Shown here piece by piece: positions 1 through 6,515 of a DNA stretch of 7,581 bases. Numbering within the stretch: position 1 is the stretch's first letter; the number at the start of each line of letters is the position of its first letter. Made by a program: the position numbers and the translations under genes. The notes beneath the pieces are model-generated. The model did not search any database and was not told the origin of the DNA. It worked only from the letters and a program-made list of their open reading frames with translations. Source of the stretch: Clostridia bacterium (GTDB lineage Bacteria; Bacillota; Clostridia; UMGS1810); assembly GCA_017629325.1 (NCBI GenBank), contig JAGBXL010000007.1, positions 1 through 7,581 on the forward strand. Direction: 5' to 3'.

Positions 1-3
1 GTT

Positions 4-783
4 ATGTCGGCTTTTATTAACTTTTTTTATAAAAAGCACAACATTAATAATTTCATCACATATTCTGTTTCTCTTTTAAATATTTTATCTATGATACTTC
101 TTAATTTCGTTGTGTCATCAGGTGATGCATCGGCAAAAATCTGGTTATGGATTTATTGCTACATAAACATAGGTTGTATGTTTACAAGCTCACTGCTTAT
201 GGTTATTCACCGTACTAATTATCTTGTTTCACTTGATAATACTTATAACAAAGATTTTGACGATAAAGAACAAAAAAGCGAAGATGCACTGCCTAAAAAC
301 AACACATATATTTGTTCAAAATGCGGAAAAGAGGTTTTAAAAGGTACAATCTGTGAGTGTATTGAAAAACGTCTCTCTGCATCAAGAGAAAAATCAGAGG
401 AAACTAATAATGTAGCTCGTCCTGACGGTTATTGTATATACTGTAAGAGACCACTATCCGAGGGTGAAAAATGTAACTGTTTGGGCGATGGCTTTGGAAT
501 AACCATAAAAAATGAAGCTCCTAAAAACAGAAAGTGTATGTATTGTGGGCAGATTTTGGTAGGTGAGAGCACCTGTGTTTGCGAAAAGATAATGAAAAAT
601 TCTTCGCCTGTGCAGAATTCCGATGGTGAAACAAAAGAACCAAAGCGTTTCTTTGAAGAACAGGTTGAAAAAAGTAGCAGTATTGTTGCTGACGAAATTT
701 CAGAGCTTGAGAAAAAAATTAATATGCGATTTGAACATGTTAAAGAAAGCATGAATCTAGATAAGGATTTAGCTAATAAATAA
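4..783 (+). CDS. Membrane-anchored protein with three four-cysteine zinc-knuckle repeats, unknown function (possibly 5'-partial)
   Basis: I do not recognise this 259-residue protein as a named family. The N-terminus has two hydrophobic segments, about residues 17-38 and 46-68, joined by a short loop. Lysines at 10-11 before the first segment suggest that both termini lie in the cytoplasm. A charged linker follows, then three copies of the pattern C-x2-C-x9-C-x-C: C104/C107/C117/C119, C144/C147/C157/C159 and C178/C181/C191/C193. Each shares a leucine-x2-glycine core, typical of zinc ribbons. Residues 214-250 are rich in Glu, Lys and spaced hydrophobics and may form a coiled coil. The likely design is a membrane hairpin displaying a cytoplasmic zinc-binding scaffold, for protein or nucleic-acid contacts; this is inferred. 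Only three bases precede the ATG and the frame is open there (GTT), so no ribosome binding site can be judged and the gene may start further upstream. A terminator follows at 804-832. Confidence 0.75.
   Translation: MSAFINFFYKKHNINNFITYSVSLLNILSMILLNFVVSSGDASAKIWLWIYCYINIGCMFTSSLLMVIHRTNYLVSLDNTYNKDFDDKEQKSEDALPKNNTYICSKCGKEVLKGTICECIEKRLSASREKSEETNNVARPDGYCIYCKRPLSEGEKCNCLGDGFGITIKNEAPKNRKCMYCGQILVGESTCVCEKIMKNSSPVQNSDGETKEPKRFFEEQVEKSSSIVADEISELEKKINMRFEHVKESMNLDKDLANK
313..582 (+). repeat. Three tandem zinc-knuckle coding repeats, C-x2-C-x9-C-x-C
   Basis: Three 16-residue units in the membrane protein share the spacing C-x2-C-x9-C-x-C, with first cysteines at residues 104, 144 and 178 (periods 40 and 34). 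The second cysteine is followed by G, K and G, and each unit has a Leu-x2-Gly turn before the C-x-C. Four cysteines per unit suffice for one zinc ion each. The intervening linkers are charged and dissimilar, so only the knuckles are conserved. Confidence 0.75.
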
Positions 784-803
784 AATATATTTTATGTGCT
801 TAG

Positions 804-832
804 AGGAGTGTTTTTTTAACACTCCTTTTTTT
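804..832 (+). terminator. Rho-independent terminator after the zinc-knuckle gene
   Basis: A 9-bp perfect stem pairs AGGAGTGTT (804-812) with AACACTCCT (818-826) around a five-T loop, followed by an unbroken T run (827-832). It starts about 20 bases after the stop codon of the upstream gene, so it should end that transcript. Confidence 0.9.
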
Positions 833-952
833 GAATTAAAACATTAAAAGATGACGCAAAAAGAATTGCAATTTTAACATACTACATTAAATAAAAATAA
901 TTAGTGATACCCTTGAACTTGTTTAATTATAAAATACATATAATAATTTTAC
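833..952. other. AT-rich intergenic stretch with no supported gene
   Basis: Part of the 320-base gap between the first two genes. No open frame longer than a few codons has a ribosome binding site. It contains a 10-bp palindrome AATTGCAATT (864-873). A weak promoter-like pair, TTGAAC (913-918) and TATAAT (939-944), has a 20-base spacer, which is too long for a good sigma-A promoter. I see no recognisable RNA gene. Confidence 0.4.
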
Positions 953-990
953 GAATCCGTCTTTACCAGACGGATTTCTTTTGTTTTTTC
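953..990 (+). terminator. Second rho-independent terminator hairpin upstream of the GTPase promoter
   Basis: AATCCGTCT (954-962) pairs with AGACGGATT (968-976) to give a 9-bp stem with a five-base loop, followed by a T-rich tract (977-989). It lies upstream of the promoter at 1003-1031, so it is not an attenuator of the GTPase transcript. It may be a backup terminator for the upstream gene or the 3' end of a short transcript that I cannot otherwise identify. Confidence 0.8.
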
Positions 991-998
991 ACTATAAC

Positions 999-1020
999 AA
1001 AGTTGACCTTATGCAACTTT
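999..1020. promoter_or_regulatory. Inverted repeat overlapping the -35 box, candidate operator
   Basis: The sequence AAAGTTG (999-1005), eight bases, then CAACTTT (1014-1020) is a perfect 7-bp inverted repeat. It covers the -35 element and much of the spacer of the GTPase promoter, where a repressor or spacer-binding activator would act. No regulator gene is in the window, so the bound protein, if any, is unknown. Confidence 0.45.
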
Positions 1021-1031
1021 TAATGTATAAT
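1003..1031 (+). promoter_or_regulatory. Sigma-A-type promoter of the GTPase-ribonuclease gene
   Basis: TTGACC (1003-1008) and a perfect TATAAT (1026-1031) are separated by 17 bases. The start of transcription is predicted near 1038, giving a leader of about 65 bases before the ATG at 1104. The leader shows no attenuator-like hairpin followed by a T run. Confidence 0.85.
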
Positions 1032-1103
1032 ATATAGTTGAATGTGGCTTATTAAACTATTGTTATTTTTGCCTTGAAATAAATGTTTGATGGAGAATAA
1101 TCA

Positions 1104-3719
1104 ATGAAGAGAATTACAATGGGTATTCTGGCTCATGTTGATGCCGGAAAAACAACGTTATCTGAAGGTATTTTATATTCTGCAGGTGAAATACGAAAAA
1201 TTGGAAGAGTTGATAATCAAAATACTTTTTTAGATACAGATGAAATGGAAAGAAAAAAGGGGATAACTATTTTTTCGAAGCAAGCAGTTATAAGTGCTGA
1301 TAATGCATATATAACCCTTCTCGATACTCCCGGACACATTGATTTTTCAGCCGAAACTGAACGCACCCTGAAGGTTCTTGATTATGCCATACTTGTTATA
1401 AGTGCAACAGACGGTGTTCAAAGCCACACAAAAACTTTGTGGGAGCTTTTGAAAAACCATTCAATTCCAACATTTATTTTTATAAATAAGCTTGATTTAT
1501 CAGGTGCCGATAAAAACAAAACTATTGAAGAATTAAAAAATGAATTCAATGAAAATTTTGTTGACTTTTGTAATGATGATGAGGTAGATTTTTTAGAAAA
1601 TATTTCTATGTGTGATGAAGATATCATGCATTCGTATCTTGATAGAGGTAAAGTAGAAGCGCATGAAATTTCCCGGGCAATATACAAACGAAGCATATAC
1701 CCGTGTTTTAGCGGCTCTGCTCTTAAAATGGAAGGCGTTGAAAACTTTTTATCTGCAATTATCGAAATGACAAATCAGCAAACTGCACCAGAAGAATTCG
1801 GCGCAAAAATATATAAAATATCTCAAGATGACAAAGGAAAGAGGATAAGTTTTTTAAAGGTAACGGGAGGCTGCCTTAAGGTAAAAGATGTTATAGAAAC
1901 ATCAGAAGGGCACAGTGAAAAAATCAATGAAATCCGTGTATATTCAGGTGATAAATATAAAAGTACCGACTGTGTCTATCCCGGAATGATATGTGCAGTA
2001 ACTGGGTTATCCAATTCGTATGCAGGGCAAGGACTGGGATTTGAGAAAAATTCCGCAAAGCTCACTTTAGAACCTATATTTAGTTATAGGGTTGTTCTGC
2101 CACAGGGTGTTGACCCTACCGTAGCACTAAAAAAATTCAAAGAATTAGAACAGGAAGAAACCCAGCTTAATGTGTATTGGAATGAACACCATAAAGAAAT
2201 ACAAATAAGAATAATGGGTGAAATTCAGCTTGAAATTTTAAAGCACCTTATTTTAAAAAGATTTGATATAATTGTTACATTTGAAGAAGGCAGACTTCTC
2301 TATAAAGAAACAATAGCCAAAACAGTTGAAGGTGTTGGGCACTACGAACCTCTTCGTCATTATGCCGAAGTTCATTTGCTTATAGAACCTTTAGAAAGAG
2401 GAAGTGGCATTCAGTTTCAGGCTGATTGCGATGAAGAAGTCCTGGCAAAAAACTGGCAAAGACTTGTTATGACACATTTGATGGAAAAAAATCATATAGG
2501 TGTGCTTACAGGTTCACCAATAACAGATATAAGAATAACCTTAAAATCAGGAAAAGCATATCTTGAACATACCGATGGCGGAGATTTCAGAGAGGCCACA
2601 TACAGAGCAGTAAGGCATGGTCTCCGTGGTGCTGAAAGCGTTCTCCTTGAGCCATATTATTCATTTGAACTGATTATTCCTAAAGAAAATGTTGGCAGGG
2701 CAATGACAGATCTGGATATGATGTCTGCAACATTTTCCTTTCCTGAAACCCGCGGTGATAATACAAGAATAACAGGCAAAGTTGCTGCAAATTCCATAAG
2801 AAACTACCATAAAGATATTATTGAATATACTCATGGCAAAGGTAAGCTAAACTGCAAGTTTTGCGGATATGATGAATGTAAAGATGCCGAAAAAGTAATA
2901 AACGAAATTGGCTATAATGCAGACGCCGATGTGGAAAACACGGCGGATTCTATATTTTGTTCACACGGTGCAGGATTTAATGTTAAGTGGAACGAAGTTA
3001 CAAATTATATGCATCTTGAAAGTATTTTAAAACCCAAAAAGCAAGAAATTGTTTCAAAATCAGGCGGTGGCAGAACAAATCTAGATGTATCTGATGATGT
3101 TCTTATGAACATTTTTGAGCGTACCTACGGCAAAATACAAGCGAAGAATCCAAACTATATTTTAAAAACAGAAAAAAGCACCTCTACGCCAACGTTTCGA
3201 TATAATAATAAAAATAATACACCTCAAAAAGAATATCTTCTAATCGATGGATATAACGTTATTTTTGCATGGGACGAGCTTAAAGAAATTTCTAAAGATA
3301 ATCTGGAAGCCGCAAGGAATAAGCTTATAGAAAAAATAAATACCTATAAGATTTTTAAAAAATGTGAAATTATTCTTGTTTTTGATGCATATAAGGTGAA
3401 AGGCAACAGGGGAGAGGTAGAGAATTTCGATGATATAACTGTTGTTTATACCAAAGAAGCACAAACAGCAGATGCATATATTGAAAAAACTGCAAAAACC
3501 TTAAGTAAAAACTATAAGGTTACCGTTGCAACCTCCGATGGTCTGGAGCAGCTTATTATTTTTGGCAGCGGAGCGCTTCGAATGCCTGTTCGCATTTTGC
3601 AAAAAGAGATAGAAGATATTGAGCATAACATACGTCAAATGCTCGATTCATATAATATAAGCTCTGAAAATGCTGATTTTTTAAGAGTATTTAAAAATAA
3701 GTTTAAGCAAACAGAATAA
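1104..3719 (+). CDS. TetM/EF-G-like ribosomal GTPase fused to a C-terminal Rae1/YacP-type NYN endoribonuclease
   Basis: An 871-residue fusion, well above the roughly 640 residues of TetM. The GTPase has AHVDAGKT (10-17), RKKGITI (50-56), DTPGH (74-78), NKLD (128-131) and SGSA (203-206). EF-G-like domains II-V follow to about residue 640 and align with TetM throughout. In the domain IV loop, TetM YYSPV is replaced by AYLEH (485-489), so the drug-displacing Pro509 becomes Glu488. A family tail with C584, C587, C592, C619 and H621 leads into a linker (about 650-708). Residues 709-870 match Bacillus subtilis Rae1 (YacP), a ribosome-associated nuclease that cuts mRNA in the A site: LLIDGYN (712-718), VFDA (759-762), TKEAQTAD (783-790), ATSD (809-812), FGSGALR (820-826). 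Catalytic D7 and D81 of Rae1 correspond to D715 and D790. GGAG (1092-1095) lies eight bases before the ATG. Inferred role: ribosome rescue or mRNA cleavage at stalled A sites. Automatic annotation may call it a tetracycline resistance protein; I doubt that. Confidence 0.92.
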   Translation: MKRITMGILAHVDAGKTTLSEGILYSAGEIRKIGRVDNQNTFLDTDEMERKKGITIFSKQAVISADNAYITLLDTPGHIDFSAETERTLKVLDYAILVISATDGVQSHTKTLWELLKNHSIPTFIFINKLDLSGADKNKTIEELKNEFNENFVDFCNDDEVDFLENISMCDEDIMHSYLDRGKVEAHEISRAIYKRSIYPCFSGSALKMEGVENFLSAIIEMTNQQTAPEEFGAKIYKISQDDKGKRISFLKVTGGCLKVKDVIETSEGHSEKINEIRVYSGDKYKSTDCVYPGMICAVTGLSNSYAGQGLGFEKNSAKLTLEPIFSYRVVLPQGVDPTVALKKFKELEQEETQLNVYWNEHHKEIQIRIMGEIQLEILKHLILKRFDIIVTFEEGRLLYKETIAKTVEGVGHYEPLRHYAEVHLLIEPLERGSGIQFQADCDEEVLAKNWQRLVMTHLMEKNHIGVLTGSPITDIRITLKSGKAYLEHTDGGDFREATYRAVRHGLRGAESVLLEPYYSFELIIPKENVGRAMTDLDMMSATFSFPETRGDNTRITGKVAANSIRNYHKDIIEYTHGKGKLNCKFCGYDECKDAEKVINEIGYNADADVENTADSIFCSHGAGFNVKWNEVTNYMHLESILKPKKQEIVSKSGGGRTNLDVSDDVLMNIFERTYGKIQAKNPNYILKTEKSTSTPTFRYNNKNNTPQKEYLLIDGYNVIFAWDELKEISKDNLEAARNKLIEKINTYKIFKKCEIILVFDAYKVKGNRGEVENFDDITVVYTKEAQTADAYIEKTAKTLSKNYKVTVATSDGLEQLIIFGSGALRMPVRILQKEIEDIEHNIRQMLDSYNISSENADFLRVFKNKFKQTE

Positions 3720-3798
3720 ATGTTAAAGGTTTTCTGTTGTTAAACTTGAGCAGATGCCAAAAAGATTACTTAAAATAAATTTGAAAAGAGGTTATATA

Positions 3799-4968
3799 AT
3801 GCTTGATTTTACTTATTACACACCTACAAAAGTTATATTTGGAAAGGACAGCCATAAAAAAGTTGGAAAAATAATAAAAGATTATGGCTACAAAAAAATT
3901 ATGATGCAATATGGTAAAGGCAGCATCATAAAAAGTGGATTATATGACGAGGTAATGCGTTCACTTAAAGAAAATGATATTGAAGTTGTTGAAATGGGTG
4001 GGGTAGAGCCAAACCCCAAGCTTTCATTTGTTAGAAAAGCAATTGATGTTGCCAGAAAAGAAAATGTTGAAATGATACTTGCGGTTGGTGGCGGAAGTGC
4101 AATAGATTCTTCAAAATACACAGCAAGCGGTGCAAAATATGACGGCGATGTATGGGATTTCCCGAGCCGCATTGCAACACCTGAAGATGCTCTCCCTGTT
4201 GGCTGTATATTAACAAATTCCGCAGCCGGTAGCGAAATGAGTTCATCAGCTGTTATATCAAACGAAGAGCTTAATATAAAACGAGGATATAATAGCGAAT
4301 TTAACCGTTGTAAGTTTGCAATATGCAATCCTGAATTAACTTATACTGTAAGCAAATATCAAACATCATGCGGTATTGTAGATATTATGTCGCACACAAT
4401 GGAAAGATATTTTTCTGTTTGTCCTCCAACAGACCTTACAGACAGAATATGTGAAGGACTTTTAAAATCTGTAATAAAATCAGCTAAAGTTTTAATGGAT
4501 AATCCAAATGATTATGATGCAAGGGCAACAATAATGTGGGCATCGAGTCTTTCGCATAATGACCTCACTGGAAGCGGCAGACAACATGTGCTACCTGTTC
4601 ATCAGTTTGAACACGCTCTTAGCGGTGAATATCACGAGATAGCCCACGGTGCAGGGCTTGCAGTTCTTCTTCCTGCATGGGCAAGATATGTGTATAAACA
4701 TAATCCTGAAAGATTTTCGCAATTTGCCAGAAGAGTGTGGGATATAGAAGATAATGATGATTTAGGTGCATCGCTTAAAGGAATTGAAGCTATGGAAGCA
4801 TTCTTTAAATTTATTGATATGCCACTCAAACTGCGAGAGTTTAATATTCCCCAAAGCTGCACAGAAAGACTTGCAGACCTTTGCACTTATGGAAAACAAA
4901 GAACAATTCCAACTTATATTGAACTTGAGTATGATGATGTGAAAAATATTTTTGATTTGTGTTATTAA
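3799..4968 (+). CDS. Iron-containing (type III) alcohol dehydrogenase, butanol dehydrogenase-like
   Basis: A 389-residue cytoplasmic oxidoreductase of the Fe-ADH family, close in length to E. coli YqhD (387). Such enzymes reduce aldehydes such as butyraldehyde to alcohols with NAD(P)H during fermentation. The N-terminal nucleotide-binding domain shows YTPTKVIFG (7-15), YGKGS (38-42) and GGGSAIDSSK (97-106). The C-terminal helical domain carries probable metal ligands D195, H199, H268 and H283 in VDIMSHT and VHQFEHALSG...HGAGLA; H272 is an alternative to H268. The actual aldehyde and the cofactor preference cannot be told from sequence. I chose the ATG at 3799 because AGAGG (3787-3791) sits seven bases before it and family members begin there. 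An in-frame ATG at 3754 would add 15 unconserved residues and has only a weak binding site. The gene starts 79 bases after the GTPase gene without a terminator between, so readthrough from the promoter at 1003-1031 is possible. Confidence 0.93.
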   Translation: MLDFTYYTPTKVIFGKDSHKKVGKIIKDYGYKKIMMQYGKGSIIKSGLYDEVMRSLKENDIEVVEMGGVEPNPKLSFVRKAIDVARKENVEMILAVGGGSAIDSSKYTASGAKYDGDVWDFPSRIATPEDALPVGCILTNSAAGSEMSSSAVISNEELNIKRGYNSEFNRCKFAICNPELTYTVSKYQTSCGIVDIMSHTMERYFSVCPPTDLTDRICEGLLKSVIKSAKVLMDNPNDYDARATIMWASSLSHNDLTGSGRQHVLPVHQFEHALSGEYHEIAHGAGLAVLLPAWARYVYKHNPERFSQFARRVWDIEDNDDLGASLKGIEAMEAFFKFIDMPLKLREFNIPQSCTERLADLCTYGKQRTIPTYIELEYDDVKNIFDLCY

Positions 4969-4974
4969 GTTTCC

Positions 4975-5016
4975 TATAAAAAATAGCAGAAGCATTTGCT
5001 TCTGCTATTTTTTAAT
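4975..5016. terminator. Bidirectional rho-independent terminator between convergent genes
   Basis: A perfect 13-bp stem pairs AAATAGCAGAAGC (4981-4993) with GCTTCTGCTATTT (4998-5010) around a four-base loop, extendable by A-T pairs to about 16 bp. A T run follows on the plus strand and an A run precedes it, which reads as a T run on the minus strand. It can therefore end both the dehydrogenase transcript (plus) and the MATE transcript (minus). Confidence 0.93.
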
Positions 5017-5027
5017 ATATTAAGATT

Positions 5028-6398
5028 TTACATTTCATCAGCAAGTGATTTTCTCTTTTTCCACCCGCCTGATAAAAAGTATATAAGTCCTGGTATTGCA
5101 CATCCGTACGCAGCAAGACCATAGCCTAAAACAAATCCGTAAAACCCCCATTTGAAAGCTATTCCGAAAAGCCAGCTAAGTCCAATTCTCAATACAACAC
5201 CGTCAAGGAGTGAAAGCACCATTCCGAGCTTTGCATATCCAATTCCCTGTATAAATGCATTTGTGCCTCTCATAATAGCAAGTGCGGGGAACATCCAGAG
5301 TATTGCACTTATAAATACCGATGACATATTGTGAACAAGAGTATCGCCAGAGAACATCATAAAAAGTTCTCTTCCGAAAATCAAATATATAACAATAACA
5401 AAAACTGTAAATATTCCTGAATATAAAAGCGTGCAATATACCGTTTTAATTGCTCTTTTTTGGTTTTTTGCACCAATATTCTGACTTATTATAGGCATTG
5501 CAGCATATTGCAAACCTTGAGATATTTTGTTGAAAATATCGTCAATTCTGCTTCCGACACCAAAAGAGGCTGAAGCAACAACGCTTACGCTGTTGACAAG
5601 GGAATTTACATAAAGCATAGATAAATTGATACAGCCCGATTGAATTGCCATAGGCGTTCCCAAAGAAAAAATCATTTTGCTGTATTTTTTATTTATAAGA
5701 AAACTCTCTTTTTTAAAGTCGAACCCAAATGAATATCTGTTTTTATATAGATAATATAATGAAAATAAAAATGAAACTCCCTGGCCAATAATGGTTGCAT
5801 AAGCAGCACCTGCAACACCAAATCCTAAATATCCTGTAAAAACAATATCTAAAACAAGGTTAACAATTGTTGCAATGCCTATAAATAAAAATGGCCTTTT
5901 TGAATCACCCATACCTCGAAGAACAGCCGAAACCATGTTATAACCCGCAGTGAAAAATAATCCTGCGGAGCAAATTATAAGATAATCCATCGACATATTG
6001 TATGATTCATTTGGAATGTTCATGAGTTTTAAGATTGGATATCTGAAAAGGAGTATAACAATCGATAAGCCAACACCTATAAGCAAAATAACGCTAAAAA
6101 GTGTGCCTATTATATCATTAGCTTCTTTCCTTTTTTCTGCACCTAATGCCTGGGATATTAAAACCTGACCAGCATTTGAAAATCCCAAGCAAACCATAGT
6201 AACAAAATTAACTATCATACTGCTCTGCGACACTGCAGATAAACCCGGTGTGCCAACATATTTTCCAACTATAACCATATCAACGGTAGAATACAACACC
6301 TGCAGTGCGTTGCCCGCCATAAAAGGTAGGGTAAATAAAAGAAGCTGAATAAAAATATTACCTTCGGTAAAATCTTTTGTGATTTTTTGCGATTTCAT
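5028..6398 (-). CDS. MATE-family multidrug/cation efflux transporter
   Basis: A 456-residue integral membrane protein, normal length for the MATE family, with about twelve hydrophobic segments arranged as two homologous halves. Family-like features include the first-helix region YSTVDMVIVGKYVG (36-49) with Asp40, RGMGDSKRP (161-169) after helix 5, and NLVLDIVFTGYLGFGVAGAA (180-199) with Asp184; the second half repeats the pattern around 250-310. Relatives export drugs, dyes or metabolites in exchange for sodium ions or protons. The substrate here cannot be predicted; clostridial genomes often carry many such paralogues. The ATG at 6398 has AGGAG (6404-6408 on the plus strand) five bases upstream. 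The gene is transcribed from its own promoter at 6429-6457 and ends at the shared bidirectional terminator. No neighbouring regulator gene is present. Confidence 0.93.
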   Translation of the reverse strand: MKSQKITKDFTEGNIFIQLLLFTLPFMAGNALQVLYSTVDMVIVGKYVGTPGLSAVSQSSMIVNFVTMVCLGFSNAGQVLISQALGAEKRKEANDIIGTLFSVILLIGVGLSIVILLFRYPILKLMNIPNESYNMSMDYLIICSAGLFFTAGYNMVSAVLRGMGDSKRPFLFIGIATIVNLVLDIVFTGYLGFGVAGAAYATIIGQGVSFLFSLYYLYKNRYSFGFDFKKESFLINKKYSKMIFSLGTPMAIQSGCINLSMLYVNSLVNSVSVVASASFGVGSRIDDIFNKISQGLQYAAMPIISQNIGAKNQKRAIKTVYCTLLYSGIFTVFVIVIYLIFGRELFMMFSGDTLVHNMSSVFISAILWMFPALAIMRGTNAFIQGIGYAKLGMVLSLLDGVVLRIGLSWLFGIAFKWGFYGFVLGYGLAAYGCAIPGLIYFLSGGWKKRKSLADEM

Positions 6399-6428
6399 AA
6401 TGTCTCCTAAAAAATTGATGTTTTAATA

Positions 6429-6457
6429 ATTATATCATTTTTTCTTTGATTTGTCTA
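6429..6457 (-). promoter_or_regulatory. Sigma-A-type promoter of the MATE gene, extended -10
   Basis: Read on the minus strand, TAGACA (6457-6452), a 17-base spacer and a perfect TATAAT (6434-6429) preceded by TGA, an extended -10 signature. Transcription should begin near 6422, giving a leader of about 24 bases. The promoter lies only about 8 bases beyond the T tract of the rpsI terminator, so the transporter is transcribed separately from the ribosomal operon. Confidence 0.82.
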
Positions 6458-6464
6458 TTGCTAT

Positions 6465-6497
6465 AAAATAAAAAAAGCACCCACGTGTGTGAGTGCT
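6465..6497 (-). terminator. Rho-independent terminator of the rplM-rpsI operon
   Basis: On the minus strand, AGCACTCAC (6497-6489) pairs with GTGGGTGCT (6484-6476) around a four-base loop; the 9-bp stem has one G-T wobble. A run of seven T follows (plus-strand A run down to about 6470). It lies about 19 bases after the rpsI stop codon. Confidence 0.9.
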
Positions 6498-6515
6498 GTA
6501 ATTGTAATAATGTAA

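Noticed and set aside
1090..1107. Five-codon frame overlapping the GTPase start codon
   Set aside because: Its ATG overlaps the ribosome binding site of the GTPase itself, so it has no binding site of its own and is most likely coincidental.
1104..3719. Classical acquired tetracycline resistance gene on a mobile element
   Set aside because: No transposase, integrase or mobilisation gene is nearby, base composition matches the surroundings, the drug-displacing loop is altered and a nuclease domain is attached.
3754..3798. Upstream in-frame ATG extending the alcohol dehydrogenase by 15 residues
   Set aside because: It has only a weak binding site, the added residues are basic and unlike family N-termini, and the ATG at 3799 has AGAGG at ideal spacing and begins the conserved sequence.
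5028..6398. Drug-resistance island made of the TetM-like gene and the MATE transporter
   Set aside because: The two genes are on opposite strands with separate promoters and a dehydrogenase between them; nothing in the sequence links them functionally.
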